A stretch of 64,000 nt of DNA. Origin: Nocardia panacis. Its GTDB lineage: Bacteria; Actinomycetota; Actinomycetes; Mycobacteriales; Mycobacteriaceae. Below the pieces are notes generated by a model that saw only the letters and a list, made by a program, of their open reading frames with translations, did no database searches and was not told the DNA's origin. This document shows positions 53,163-62,049 of this stretch, one piece after another (positions within the stretch are counted from its first letter, which is position 1; each line of letters starts with the position of its first letter). Location: the NCBI RefSeq assembly GCF_003598715.1, contig NZ_QZFU01000019.1, positions 434,001 through 498,000 of the forward strand. The letters run 5' to 3'. The translations under genes and the position numbers were made by a program.

Positions 53163-53897
53163 GTGAGCGAACAGCGTCCGAAATACACCCCGCGTCCGAT
53201 GTCGAGCAAAACCACCTACGCCCTCGGCGGCGTCGCGGTCGCCCTCATCGCGCTGATCGTGATCGTGGCCCTGCGCTGGGGCCGCGACGAACCCTCCATC
53301 CGCGACGACGGCTACGGACCCGTCCGCGAACTGAGCGTGCACTCGTCGCTGCGCGACGGGGTGATCCAACTCGGACGCGACAACGCGGGCAAAACCATCG
53401 ACATCTACGAGGACCCGCTGTGCCCCGCATGCGGCACCCTCGAACGCATCCACGGCCAAGAGATCGCCCAGAAGATGGATGAGGGCAAACTCGCCGTGCG
53501 CTACCATCTGCTGAATTTCCTCGACAAACGCTCGAGCAGCAAGGACTACTCGACCAGGGCCATCGCCGCCAACGAATGCGTCGCCGAAGGCGGCTCGGGT
53601 CCGGTCTACTCCAAATTCCATCAGCAGATGTTCACCGGGAAGCAGCCCAAAGAAGGCGGCGCCGACCTGAACAATGCCCAAATCGCCGATATCGCCCGCG
53701 ACGCGGGCGCACCCGAACCCGTCGTGCACTGCGTCGCCTCCGGCGCGAAAGTCGCGGCCGCCAAGACCGACGCCGACACAGCACTGACCGCCCTGCAGGG
53801 CGTCATCGGCCCCAACGCCGGCACCCCCACCATCCTGGATGCCGGAAACAAGGTCGACTGGCAGGATTCGGAGTGGGTGAACTTGCTCACCCGCTAA
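53163..53897 (+). CDS. Second DsbA-like thioredoxin-fold protein
   Basis: A 244-residue protein with an N-terminal membrane helix (TYALGGVAVALIALIVIVAL) and a DsbA-like domain with DPLCPACGTLE (CPAC) and NAGTPTILDAG (cis-Pro). Compared with its divergent neighbour it has lost much of the C-terminal helix. GTG 53163 gives 17 residues before the helix. It is followed by the VOC-fold gene after 17 bases on the same strand. Confidence 0.87.
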   Translation: MSEQRPKYTPRPMSSKTTYALGGVAVALIALIVIVALRWGRDEPSIRDDGYGPVRELSVHSSLRDGVIQLGRDNAGKTIDIYEDPLCPACGTLERIHGQEIAQKMDEGKLAVRYHLLNFLDKRSSSKDYSTRAIAANECVAEGGSGPVYSKFHQQMFTGKQPKEGGADLNNAQIADIARDAGAPEPVVHCVASGAKVAAAKTDADTALTALQGVIGPNAGTPTILDAGNKVDWQDSEWVNLLTR

Positions 53898-53914
53898 CCA
53901 CCGAGGAGCAGCCA

Positions 53915-54304
53915 ATGCGCATCACCGTCACCTCAGTGCTCGTCGACGACCAAGCCAAAGCCCTGCGCTTCTACACCAAAGCACTCGGCTTCGTGAAGAA
54001 AACCGACGTCCCCGTCGGCCAGGACCGCTGGCTCACCGTCGTCTCCCCCGACAACCCCGACGGCGTCGAACTCCTACTCGAACCCGCAGGTCACCCCGCC
54101 GCCCGCCCCTTCAAACAGGCCCTCTTCACCGACGGCATCCCCTACACCTCCTTCACCGTCGACGACATCGAAGCCGAATACCAACGCCTGCTCGACCTCG
54201 GCGTCACCTTCACCCAACCCCCGATCGACCACGGCGCCGTCACCACCGCCATCCTCGACGACACCTGCGGCAACCTCATCCAAATCGCCCAGCCCAAACC
54301 CTGA
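53915..54304 (+). CDS. VOC-family glyoxalase-like protein
   Basis: A 129-residue single VOC domain pair: VTSVLVDDQAKALRFYTKALGF at the N-terminus and a C-terminal half ending LDDTCGNLIQIAQP, which carries the conserved GNLIQ and Glu/Asp metal positions. Small VOC proteins are dioxygenase-, glyoxalase- or antibiotic-binding-like. ATG 53915 follows GAGGAGCAGCCA. Last gene before the tRNA. Confidence 0.9.
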   Translation: MRITVTSVLVDDQAKALRFYTKALGFVKKTDVPVGQDRWLTVVSPDNPDGVELLLEPAGHPAARPFKQALFTDGIPYTSFTVDDIEAEYQRLLDLGVTFTQPPIDHGAVTTAILDDTCGNLIQIAQPKP

Positions 54305-54361
54305 CCAAACCCACCGAATCCAGGCGATTTGGCTGCCGAGATCCCCGTGGTGTAACTTCAT

Positions 54362-56095
54362 TCAAGCGCAAGGGAAACACCCGAAACGCAACCCACCAGG
54401 GGCTATGGCGCAGCTGGTAGCGCACCACACTGGCAGTGTGGGGGTCAGGGGTTCGAGTCCCCTTAGCTCCACCAGAGGGGTCATTGTGCGAACCGACCCC
54501 GTCGGGGCCGATGCCGCAGATTCTGCGGTATCGGCCCCGCTGTCGTTTCCGGGTTGGGGGATTCGGAAGGTGGGTTGAAGCCGGTCGGGTTCGATGATCG
54601 CGACGTGGGCGACCAGTGTTTCGATCAGCCCTTTGGTGTGGGTGGGGCTGCCGCTGGTGATCACGTGGGTGATGTGGTCTGCGATATCGGTCAGCTGGTC
54701 GGGTTCGGGTGTGGTGGGGGCGTTGTTCGGGGTGTTGGTGAGTTCGTCGCGGCGGGTGGTGAGTTGGTTCGTTTTGGTGTGCAGTTCGGTGAGGCGTGTG
54801 GCGAGGAGTTCGGGGTTCAGGGTGCCGGTCTCGAATGCGGTGAGGTAGCGGTCGATCGCTTGTTGGGTTTTGGTGAGGTCGGTGGTGATGGTGGCGAGTT
54901 CGCTGCGCTTGTCGCTGCTGGTGTCGTGGTGGCGTTGTGGGCGTTGATGGCTTGGTCGGTGAGGTCGTGGCGGGTGCGGTTGAACTCGGCGAGTGATGCC
55001 ATGACGGTGGTGTCGACGGAGTCGGCGTCGAGGCGGTCGAAGTCGCAGTGGGTGGTGCCGTGGCGGGCGCGGGTGAAGCATGTGTAGTAGCGGTAGGTGC
55101 GGTTTCGGCCGGTGGCGCGGGTGCCGAGCATGGCGTGGCCGCAGCGTGGGCAGCGCAGGCGTCCGGTGAGCAGGTAGTCGGAGGAGTTCGCGGCGCGGTG
55201 GGCGTGGGATTCGCCGCGTGCTTCGAGGATTGTGGCGGCGTGGTCGAAGGTGGTGGTGTCGATGATCGGGGTGTGGGTGTCGGTGACGGTGTTGCCTCGG
55301 AAGGTCAACTCGCCGAGGTAGACCCGGTTGGTGATGACGCGCAGGACTTGGTGAGCGGACCAGGGGCGTCCGGAGCGGATGCGGTGTCCGCGTCGGTTCA
55401 GTTCGGCGGCTACGGTTTTGGAGCCGAGGCGGCGGTGGGTGTAGGTGTCGAAGATCGCGCGGACCACGACCGCTTCGGCTTCGTCGACGACGAGGGTTTG
55501 GGTGGGTTTTGTCCACGGTGTAGCCGTAGGGGCGTGAGCCGCCTTTCCAGAGTCCTTTCCGCTGCTTTGCGTTCCATTCCGGCGATGACGCGGTCGATGA
55601 TGGTGTCGCGTTCGAATTGGGCGAACATCCCCAGCATCTGTACCAGCATGCGGCCCATCGGGGTGGAGGTGTCGAACGGTTCTGTCGCGGAACGGAATAC
55701 GACTCCGGCCCGGTCGAGTTCGTCGAGCAGGGTGACCAGATCGCGCAGGCTGCGGGAGAACCTGTCGACTCGGTAGACGAGCAGGACATCGATGGCCCGG
55801 CGCGAGCCGCGGCCAGGGCGCGGCCGAGCCCGTCGCGTTCGGTGGTCGCGCCGGAGGCGTCGTCGGTGAAGGACATGCTGTGGCGCCAGCCGGGCTGGGA
55901 ATCGATGTAGGCGCTCAAGCGTGTCTCCTGAGCGCCGATGGAATACGGCTGATGCTCGTCGTCGGTGGAACGACGAGTGTAGGTCCCCACCCGCAGCTCC
56001 GCCCCGAAACCGACAACGACTTCGGCGGGGGTTCGACCGGCAGAGGCTTTGGAACGTGTCGTATCGGATTCCCTTCGATGCTCCCGGAACGTCAT
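54362..56095 (-). pseudogene. Serine recombinase with four frameshifts, overlapping tRNA-Ala
   Basis: Reads as a large serine recombinase if four single-base frame changes (near 55800, 55570, 55500 and 54915) are bridged. Resolvase N-terminal catalytic part: RVGTYTRRSTDDEHQPYSIGAQ and, in the next frame, VLLVYRVDRFSRSLRDLVTLL; then the recombinase domain (GLWKGGSRPYGYTVD, SKTVAAELNRRGHRIRSG) and a zinc-ribbon LRCPRCGHAM. The 3' end continues across the tRNA-Ala, ending with the familiar recombinase tail LRGLEPLTPTLP. The protein is otherwise undamaged, with no internal stops between shifts, so the breaks are either recent or sequence errors. It defines the left end of an integrated element. 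Confidence 0.8.
54399..54474 (+). tRNA. tRNA-Ala (anticodon GGC)
   Basis: A cloverleaf with acceptor arm GGGGCTA/TAGCTCC, D-arm TGGCGCAGCTGGTAGCGCA, anticodon loop CTGGCAG with anticodon GGC at 54432-54434, T-arm GGGGTTCGAGTCCCC, and an encoded CCA. The adjoining recombinase coding sequence runs through it on the opposite strand, so its 3' part is the attachment site of the island. Confidence 0.95.
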
Positions 56096-56223
56096 TTCGC
56101 AAATCGACTACGCGCACGCGCCCGGAGTCGGTAGTGGGTCGACGGATTTATCCATTATCCATTATTTCTCGATTTGGCATCGATTGCGATTGGCGGCACA
56201 CTGAAATTTTCCGTCCGATTGAT

Positions 56224-56424
56224 TCATGCGGCATTTCGGGTGTGGTAGCCGGGACTATCGAACCGGTTCAGAACCCATGTTGTGATGAGGTCGGCGAGGA
56301 TGGCGACGGCGTGCTGGTGCTGGACCTCGGAGAGTGGTTCGGTGTCGATCCGGTCGATGTGCCAGCGTCGACCGGCACGGTCAATATTCGGAGCGGGCGG
56401 GTCTTGCGGTTCGGGTGTGTTCAC
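56224..56424 (-). CDS. Small hypothetical protein of the island
   Basis: A 66-residue frame from GTG 56424, preceded by GGGAG. It contains RAGRRWHIDRIDTEPLSEVQ and ends with a hydrophobic helix ADLITTWVLNRF; the composition is protein-like and of normal codon use. No family recognised. It lies between the recombinase and the AT-richer gap. Confidence 0.5.
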   Translation of the reverse strand: MNTPEPQDPPAPNIDRAGRRWHIDRIDTEPLSEVQHQHAVAILADLITTWVLNRFDSPGYHTRNAA

Positions 56425-57306
56425 GGTCGGGTCTCCCGGAGCGTTCGAGGTGCGAACTTTCGAATACCTCTGTACTGCTGGAGACACTCACTGATTTCGA
56501 CACTCTCGCATCATGAATCTGCTGCGGGAATGCATTTCCCGCTAGAGGTTGGGCCTCGACAGTTTGCCTCGCCGCCGTAGGGGATACATGCTGCGGAGAC
56601 TTGTCTCTGTCGGACGAATTTGGGATATAGCATTTTCCATTCGCTTCGGAGTCTCTTCAGTGGAAATAATTCCGAACTGGAGTGGTCCCGCCGTGGCGTG
56701 TCGACGTACGGTCGTGGCGGTGTGGTGTTGCGTGTGTTTCTCGGTGTCGTTGTCGGTGTGTGGTTCGGTGTGGCGATCAAGCCGCCACATGCTGGGCGAC
56801 TGTACTGCCTGTTCCGGGGCACTTTCTCGCGCATTTCGTTGCCCAGGGTCCTACCTTGGTAGGGGGTGATGGACATGGGGTGGCGGTGGTCGGGTGGATC
56901 CGGCCGAGTCTTCGGCGCTTTTTGGATATTCGATGTGTCGTGTGTCGGTGGTCTATGTATCTTCGTGCGGCCGGAGTCTTTGTTGTCGTGATAATTTCGA
57001 GGTGTCGCGTCCAGTCGGCTGGGTTGTTCGTGTTTGATTTGTCGAATTGTGTTGTTGACATGCGGAAATAGAGTGAAAATCATGTTAGCCGACATGGGGA
57101 TGTGGTCGAATTGAGTAGAGTCGCTGCGGAACTCGGTCTCGGAGAGAAAAGGGGTCGAAAAGTCCGCCGCCGATTATCGCCGTTCGAGCTCACCTTCTTG
57201 CCCGGAACGGCAGCTCGCTCAGCTGGCCGAGGTTGTCGCGGTGCGCGTTGGGCACCGCAGATTCCGGTGCGCGAATGCTTCGGTGCCGCACCGATCCGGA
57301 GCGGCG
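56425..57306. other. AT-richer gene-poor stretch in the island
   Basis: About 880 bases with clearly lower GC than the rest, no strong coding frame. A possible 54-residue plus-strand frame (from GTG near 56698, with one transmembrane segment LRVFLGVVVGVWFGVAI, ending at 56862) is the best candidate but has only a weak ribosome site. Long minus-strand frames here have unconvincing composition. Confidence 0.4.
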
Positions 57307-58425
57307 TCAATCCCGTGTGCGTTCGATCCCTCGGCCGCCTGTGTCTCGGCTACGTCCTTGAACCCGAGGCGCGTCGTCGCCGAGCCCGCGGTCTCGTTCA
57401 TGGGCTGTGACAGGGGCCTCCTGGTGTCTGATCAGTTCCACGATGTCCTTCCGAATTCCTTGCCTTTCAAGGTGTCTGGCGTACGCTTCCCGTGCTTCCC
57501 GCTCGGCTTTCTCTCGCGCCGCGCGGTCGGCCCGTTCCTTCTCCGCTGTTTCGCGTTCGAGGGCCGCGATCGAATCGGCCTGTCGCGCGGAGTCTTTCCC
57601 GCGCTTGTCGTCGCGGAGGAGCCCGCGTGCGGCCAGGAACTCTCGTGCGACGCGGTCGGCGGTCTCGATCTGGACCCTTCTCACGGGGTTCTGCATGTCC
57701 CGCGCCCGCTCCGCCTCTCGTGCTCGCTCGGCCTCGACCCTGGCTTGTCGTTCCTGTTCGATCACTCGGGGTGCTTCGGCGCGTCCGCGTTCGACACCGT
57801 CCCGGAGCTGTCCGGTCTTCCGGAAGAGCGCGGCGCGTTCTCGTGCCTTCGCGATCTCCCGGATGTGTTCGAGTCGTCTGCGGGCGCGGTCGGCGCGGTC
57901 GAGGGCGTAGCTGGAAACCAGTTCGAGTTGTCGTACGCCGGGTGCCAGTTGCTGCCCGAGTTCGATCGCGCGGTCGGCGAGTTCGCGGGAGACGACGACG
58001 TACCGGAAATTCAGATTCGGGTCGCGTTCCATCTGTCGAGCCAGCTCGCGGAACTCGGGAGGTGCTTGCGCGAGCGGAGTGGTCGTCACCCATTCGCCGG
58101 AACGGAAGATGCCCTTCTCCAGCAACTCCTTGTGTCCGCGGAGTTGATTTAGGGAGCGTTCATCGATCCGGCCGGACTTGTACTCGCGCATCGCGCGTTG
58201 GTCCTTGTTGACGTAGACGCGGGCCTGGTCGATGCGTTGTCCGTTGGAGGGCTCGACATACTCGCGTTCCCACCCGTTCTCACGGGTCTCACCCCGGATC
58301 CGCGCCATACCTCGATGAAAGTACTCGCCGCGCGCGTTGTTCTCGCGTCCTCTCTGTTTCGCGGCCTCGTCGGCGCGACGCATCCTCTCCCGTGCTTCCG
58401 CGCGCCGCCTGTCTTCCTCGGACAT
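57307..58425 (-). CDS. PD-(D/E)XK-like coiled-coil protein
   Basis: A 372-residue soluble protein. Residues 33-135 look like a PD-(D/E)XK nuclease core: Asp66 in QRIDQARVYVNK, E81-x-K83 in REYKSGRI, then a helix QLRGHKELLEKG and a beta strand FRYVVVSREL. Residues 150-330 are an Arg/Glu/Ala-rich coiled coil. The C-terminal 40 residues are polar. ATG 58425 is chosen since it follows GGGGGTGG. It is downstream of the 180-residue gene by 36 bases. The nuclease reading is by motif geometry only; it could act as a toxin, a defence effector or a mobilisation factor. Confidence 0.6.
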   Translation of the reverse strand: MSEEDRRRAEARERMRRADEAAKQRGRENNARGEYFHRGMARIRGETRENGWEREYVEPSNGQRIDQARVYVNKDQRAMREYKSGRIDERSLNQLRGHKELLEKGIFRSGEWVTTTPLAQAPPEFRELARQMERDPNLNFRYVVVSRELADRAIELGQQLAPGVRQLELVSSYALDRADRARRRLEHIREIAKARERAALFRKTGQLRDGVERGRAEAPRVIEQERQARVEAERAREAERARDMQNPVRRVQIETADRVAREFLAARGLLRDDKRGKDSARQADSIAALERETAEKERADRAAREKAEREAREAYARHLERQGIRKDIVELIRHQEAPVTAHERDRGLGDDAPRVQGRSRDTGGRGIERTRD

Positions 58426-58461
58426 GACCACCCCCACAACGCCCGCCTCGCGGGCTGGAAG

Positions 58462-59004
58462 CTATTCGCTGTCTTCGGCGTGGCTCGATCGCCCTTCGTG
58501 CAGCATCGCGCCCGCCAGGATCAATCCCGCAGTCCCGTTGAAACCGCCGAATCCGTATCGCACCGTGTATCCCACGAGATATCCGGCTGTGTAGCTGCGG
58601 CTGCCACTGTCGGGATCGAACACGACGCCGGGCTCGATCCCCTGATACAACTCGACCGGCTCGATATCGCTGTCCTCGCTCGTCCGGCCGTACCGCGCGT
58701 GGTCGTACCATCGCGCGCCCGCGTAGCGGATGAAACACTCACCGACGAAACACACGAACTGATCAGCGACATCCGAGTTCTCCGGTGCCACAGCCGTTTC
58801 GGTGTCCGGGAACAGGTCCGCGATGACTCCACCGATCCGCGAGGCTTCCGGCGACTCGAACTCCCACACCTTCGGCGGCAGCGCCGACAGCCCGATCCGA
58901 TCCAGGAATCGCCGCACCTGCGCGGCCCGCCGGGCCGGATCGACCCACTTGCCCCAAACGGTCTGCTCAACATCGATATCGAAACCGATTTGCTCGTCGC
59001 TCAC
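58462..59004 (-). CDS. Uncharacterised acidic protein paired with nuclease-like gene
   Basis: A 180-residue acidic protein with no known domain; aromatic-rich segments such as VEQTVWGKWVDPARR and the C-terminal GYLVGYTVRYGFGGFNG. The GTG at 59004 follows GGAGGCAGCGG, a strong site, and is preferred to an ATG at 59055. Its small size, acidity and position immediately upstream of the nuclease-like protein fit an antitoxin or immunity partner, but that is inference. Confidence 0.65.
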   Translation of the reverse strand: MSDEQIGFDIDVEQTVWGKWVDPARRAAQVRRFLDRIGLSALPPKVWEFESPEASRIGGVIADLFPDTETAVAPENSDVADQFVCFVGECFIRYAGARWYDHARYGRTSEDSDIEPVELYQGIEPGVVFDPDSGSRSYTAGYLVGYTVRYGFGGFNGTAGLILAGAMLHEGRSSHAEDSE

Positions 59005-59041
59005 CCGCTGCCTCCGTATTCGTGTCGGGGTATCGGACAGG

Positions 59042-59338
59042 TCAGTATCGCCCATGAGGTTCGGGCACCCGGATTGCTCCGCGCTTGAGGGGTCCGTCGC
59101 GTTCGGAAGCGGCCGGGGCGAATTCGGATCGGAACCTATCCGAGTCGACCTTGTCTCCGCCGAAGGGCGGTAGCACCGAGCCCGCCGCCGCCCGATTCAA
59201 AACCGGAATCCGGCCGCGCTCTCCCAGGGGCGCAGGAGTTCCGGGTTGACCAGCATTCGGGTTCCTCTCGGCCAAAGTTGCGGTGGTGGCGGCGGTGTGG
59301 TCGATTCTCGGAGGATCGGCCACGCGTCCGCCGATCAA
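59042..59338 (-). CDS. Possible small protein coupled to DUF5753 regulator
   Basis: A 98-residue frame whose TTG start overlaps the stop of the HTH-DUF5753 gene by four bases (TTGA). It is low in hydrophobics and rich in Gly, Pro and Arg (GTPAPLGERGRIPVLN), so probably disordered if real. Overlaps the 5' region of the next gene. Tentative; DUF5753 genes often have a small partner, but the usual DUF397 signature is absent. Confidence 0.3.
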   Translation of the reverse strand: MIGGRVADPPRIDHTAATTATLAERNPNAGQPGTPAPLGERGRIPVLNRAAAGSVLPPFGGDKVDSDRFRSEFAPAASERDGPLKRGAIRVPEPHGRY

Positions 59339-60240
59339 CGCGATATCTGTTCTATCGGCGGGTGTTGGGAATCGGTGGACGGTGGTGGTTCGACGAGGTG
59401 GAGGTGTCCCGGTCGGGGTCGGTCGCCGTGTTCGTAGTCGGTTGCCGTGCGTCGCAGTATGTCTCGGGTCGATTCTTCGTCGAGCGCGGTCTGTTCCAAT
59501 GTTTCGATCGCCGTACGGAATCGGGTGACGTGTTCTGTGGTGTCGAGGACGAGGTCTCCGCAGGCGCCTCCGTGGAGGTAGGCCGCAGGCGGCTCGAACG
59601 GGATGTCGATGACTGCGAAGGGGCTGGGAGGCGGTTCGGCCGGGGTGGCGGTGAACGGGAGGATCCGCAGGGTGATGTTCGGGCGCTCGCTGTCGGTGGC
59701 CAGCTTGTGTAGCTGTTCGGCCATTGTCCTGTCGCTTCCCACGACCCGGTGGAGCATCGACTCGTCGAGAAGGACGGCGAGTCTCAGCGGGTCCGGTCGC
59801 GACGCGAGAAGCGATTGCCGCGCCAGTCGGACTTCGATACCGGGTCGGGGGCCGTGGAGTGCTTGCGCGTAGGTGGGGGTCTGCAAGAGATCGGGCACGA
59901 GGTGCTGGTAGGCGGTGACCTGTTCGGCGGCTGCTTCCATGTAGGGGTAGATGTCGAAGTCGGTGCCGTGCACGCCCCCGAACCGCACGTCGGGTTGTTC
60001 ACGGATTTTGATGGCGAGGTCGACGAGTCGTTCGGTCTCGGTGGGGTCGACCCCGTAGGCGTCGCAGATCGCCCGCACTCTCTCCCACCTGGGGGTCACC
60101 TTGCCTGCTTCGATTCGTTGGATCGCGGAGGCCGATATGTGCGACTTCCGTGCCGCGCGTTGAAGAGTCCAGCGTGTGTTCTCGCGGTGATCGCGCAGGA
60201 TGTCACCGAGTCGGCGAGCGAGTTGACAGTGTTCGTGCAT
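59335..60240 (-). CDS. HTH-DUF5753 transcriptional regulator
   Basis: A 301-residue regulator: an N-terminal Xre-type helix-turn-helix (LGDILRDHRENTRWTLQRAARKSHISASAIQRIE, given in parts: TLQRAARKSHISASAIQRIE) and a C-terminal DUF5753 domain (QVTAYQHLVPDLLQTPTYAQAL, LLDESMLHRVVGS). Such proteins pair with DUF397 partners in actinomycete regulator/TA-like systems. ATG 60240 follows GGGAGGTTGT. It is 95 bp downstream of the unknown gene coupled to the nucleoside hydrolase; all lie on one strand. Confidence 0.87.
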   Translation of the reverse strand: MHEHCQLARRLGDILRDHRENTRWTLQRAARKSHISASAIQRIEAGKVTPRWERVRAICDAYGVDPTETERLVDLAIKIREQPDVRFGGVHGTDFDIYPYMEAAAEQVTAYQHLVPDLLQTPTYAQALHGPRPGIEVRLARQSLLASRPDPLRLAVLLDESMLHRVVGSDRTMAEQLHKLATDSERPNITLRILPFTATPAEPPPSPFAVIDIPFEPPAAYLHGGACGDLVLDTTEHVTRFRTAIETLEQTALDEESTRDILRRTATDYEHGDRPRPGHLHLVEPPPSTDSQHPPIEQISR

Positions 60241-60335
60241 ACAACCTCCCTGGTGGATTCGGATATACCCGGGCGGGTCAGTTGTCGCGCCTCGGCCGAT
60301 CACCGAAGACGATCGACCCATACCCGGAGCAGGGT

Positions 60336-60806
60336 TCAGGACATCGCGGCGCGTGGAAGGCGGTCGAGGATCGGGAAGTCCGCGCGACCCGCGACGCCGA
60401 TGGGATCTCCGAGCGCGGCAAGGAATTCGTGCGCCTTCTCCAAGGGCATCGGACCATACGCGGCGAAGGGCTTCCACACCGGCACAGTGCTGCCACGCGG
60501 CCGAGTCAAGGTCACGACGTTCCACGCGTCGGCCTCGGCATTGCCGGGCTCGGCGGGCGCGAGCAGGCGCATTACTTCTTCCCCCAGGCTCGCGGCATCG
60601 TGCACGAATCTTTCCTCTTCTTCCGATTGGTTATCGGGCCAGTGGTTTTCAGCGTGCGGAGGATCGGTCGGCGTCGCCATGAGGCCGATCAATACCCGGC
60701 CGATGAGATCGAGGTCGCCGGCCGGTGCGATCGGTCGAAGCGCCGCCGGGACGGGAGTCGTCCCAGGCGTGTGCCGGGGCAGCGTTGGCGTGTTGGCGAT
60801 GGTCAC
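60336..60806 (-). CDS. Uncharacterised protein coupled to nucleoside hydrolase
   Basis: A 156-residue protein from GTG 60806, whose codon overlaps the hydrolase stop (GTGA). Proline-rich N-terminus, a helical mid-part NQSEEEERFVHDAASLGEEV, and a C-terminal PVWKPFAAYGPMPLEKAHEF. No family recognised. The coupling indicates equimolar, functionally linked production with the hydrolase. Confidence 0.7.
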   Translation of the reverse strand: MTIANTPTLPRHTPGTTPVPAALRPIAPAGDLDLIGRVLIGLMATPTDPPHAENHWPDNQSEEEERFVHDAASLGEEVMRLLAPAEPGNAEADAWNVVTLTRPRGSTVPVWKPFAAYGPMPLEKAHEFLAALGDPIGVAGRADFPILDRLPRAAMS

Positions 60807-61672
60807 TGGTTGATCGCCTTGTCCAGCCAGTCGTTGAACCCGGCATAATCGACGCCGACCGACACCAACATCCGACGCCCACCGGGCCGCCGGTGCAGGA
60901 ACGCCTCGGCGTCGAGTTCGATGTCCTCGATGCCGAACCGGACGAAGCCCTCGCCCAGTGCGGCGGACAGGGTGAGCGGGTCGTGCATCCACGTCCCGGA
61001 CCTGCCCCGATCGAACCAACCATCGAAATTGGCGGCGAGCAAACGCAGCCACCGCTCGTCACGAGCGGCCAGGCGCTCGGCGAGCCCGCACCCGTGGGCG
61101 ACGCGGATGTCGGGGTGCGTGGTGTGCTCGGACAGAACCAGCTTGGGGCGGTGCAGGACTCGCAGTCCGATCCCGGCGGCACGGACATCGGTGCGGAGGT
61201 TGTGGCTGGTCTTGTGCTTGCCGCCGTGATAGGAGTCAAGCCATCCGCCCTGCCAGGTCACCTCGAGCAGATCGGCCACATGCGGTCGTTCCGCGAGCAC
61301 CTGGACGAGGTTGCTCCACGGCCCCTGCCCGACCCACTTCACCAGACTCGACGCGGACTCGCACGCGCGTCCGACAGCATCGACGAACTCGGTAGATTGA
61401 TCAGGAACGGAACGGATCTCGTCATCGGACACGACGAAACGATCAGACGCCAGATCGATCCCCGCGAACACCGGCACCTCGGGGCGGTCGAGAGCATCGA
61501 GCAAGGCCCTGGCGTAGCGGGCGCGGCGACCGTGCACCTCGTCGGAGGTCACGACGATCAGCTCCTCCACCAGCCGCGCCGCGACCACCAGAGCGACCGC
61601 GTCATCCGGGTCATAACCGATATCGGTGTCCATGATCACGGGCGCGGCCGGATCGACAAACGGGTAATTCAT
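60803..61672 (-). CDS. Inosine-uridine nucleoside hydrolase family protein
   Basis: A 289-residue N-ribohydrolase. The calcium-binding N-terminal motif is MDTDIGYDPDDAVAL, a variant of DTDxGxDDA with a two-residue insertion; the later WMHDPLTL supplies the conserved His-Asp. Such enzymes cleave the glycosidic bond of nucleosides, or in some cases other ribosides. The altered metal loop may shift specificity. ATG 61672 follows AAAGGGGTTTC. First gene of the minus-strand set with the 156-residue protein and the regulator. Confidence 0.85.
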   Translation of the reverse strand: MNYPFVDPAAPVIMDTDIGYDPDDAVALVVAARLVEELIVVTSDEVHGRRARYARALLDALDRPEVPVFAGIDLASDRFVVSDDEIRSVPDQSTEFVDAVGRACESASSLVKWVGQGPWSNLVQVLAERPHVADLLEVTWQGGWLDSYHGGKHKTSHNLRTDVRAAGIGLRVLHRPKLVLSEHTTHPDIRVAHGCGLAERLAARDERWLRLLAANFDGWFDRGRSGTWMHDPLTLSAALGEGFVRFGIEDIELDAEAFLHRRPGGRRMLVSVGVDYAGFNDWLDKAINQ

Positions 61673-61875
61673 GAAACCCCTTTACTCACAGTAGATTTGG
61701 GGCGGACGCGAACGGGATACGTGCTTTTGGGCTATGCCGGCGAGGTGTGTAGGGCGGCCGAGACCCGACGCGGGGCGTGGCGGATCACAGGCGCGGTGGA
61801 TACGGAGAACCCTGGCAACCCGCGCCGAGAGCGGACCCACGGGAAGCGGTTCGGTGCAGTGGTCGTCAATTCAGT

Positions 61876-62049
61876 TCATCGGCAAACCGACGATGCGCGC
61901 CCAAGAGCAGCCAGGTAGGCGGCGCAGCCGCGGTGGCCGCTGTGCACTGTCAACACCAGGCGGGCATGGTCGAGGCCGCTGATCCGTGTGTCGCCGCACC
62001 GCTGAGCAGTCCAGGCGTGATGCTCGGCCGCGGTTGGCAATGTGTTCAT
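61876..62049 (-). CDS. 57-residue micro-protein (second of pair)
   Basis: From ATG 62049, preceded by GTGAGG at a seven-base gap. Contains AEHHAWTAQRCGD, DHARLVLTVHSGHRG and CAAYLAALGRAS, with three cysteines and several histidines that could form a small zinc site. Start overlaps the stop of the upstream micro-ORF (ATGA). I recall similar HxxW...HARLVL...HSGH proteins in actinomycetes as uncharacterised. Confidence 0.6.
   Translation of the reverse strand: MNTLPTAAEHHAWTAQRCGDTRISGLDHARLVLTVHSGHRGCAAYLAALGRASSVCR

Noticed and set aside
56511..57095. 194-codon minus-strand frame in the AT-rich gap
   Set aside because: Thr/Pro/Arg-biased composition without domain or ribosome site; more likely non-coding.
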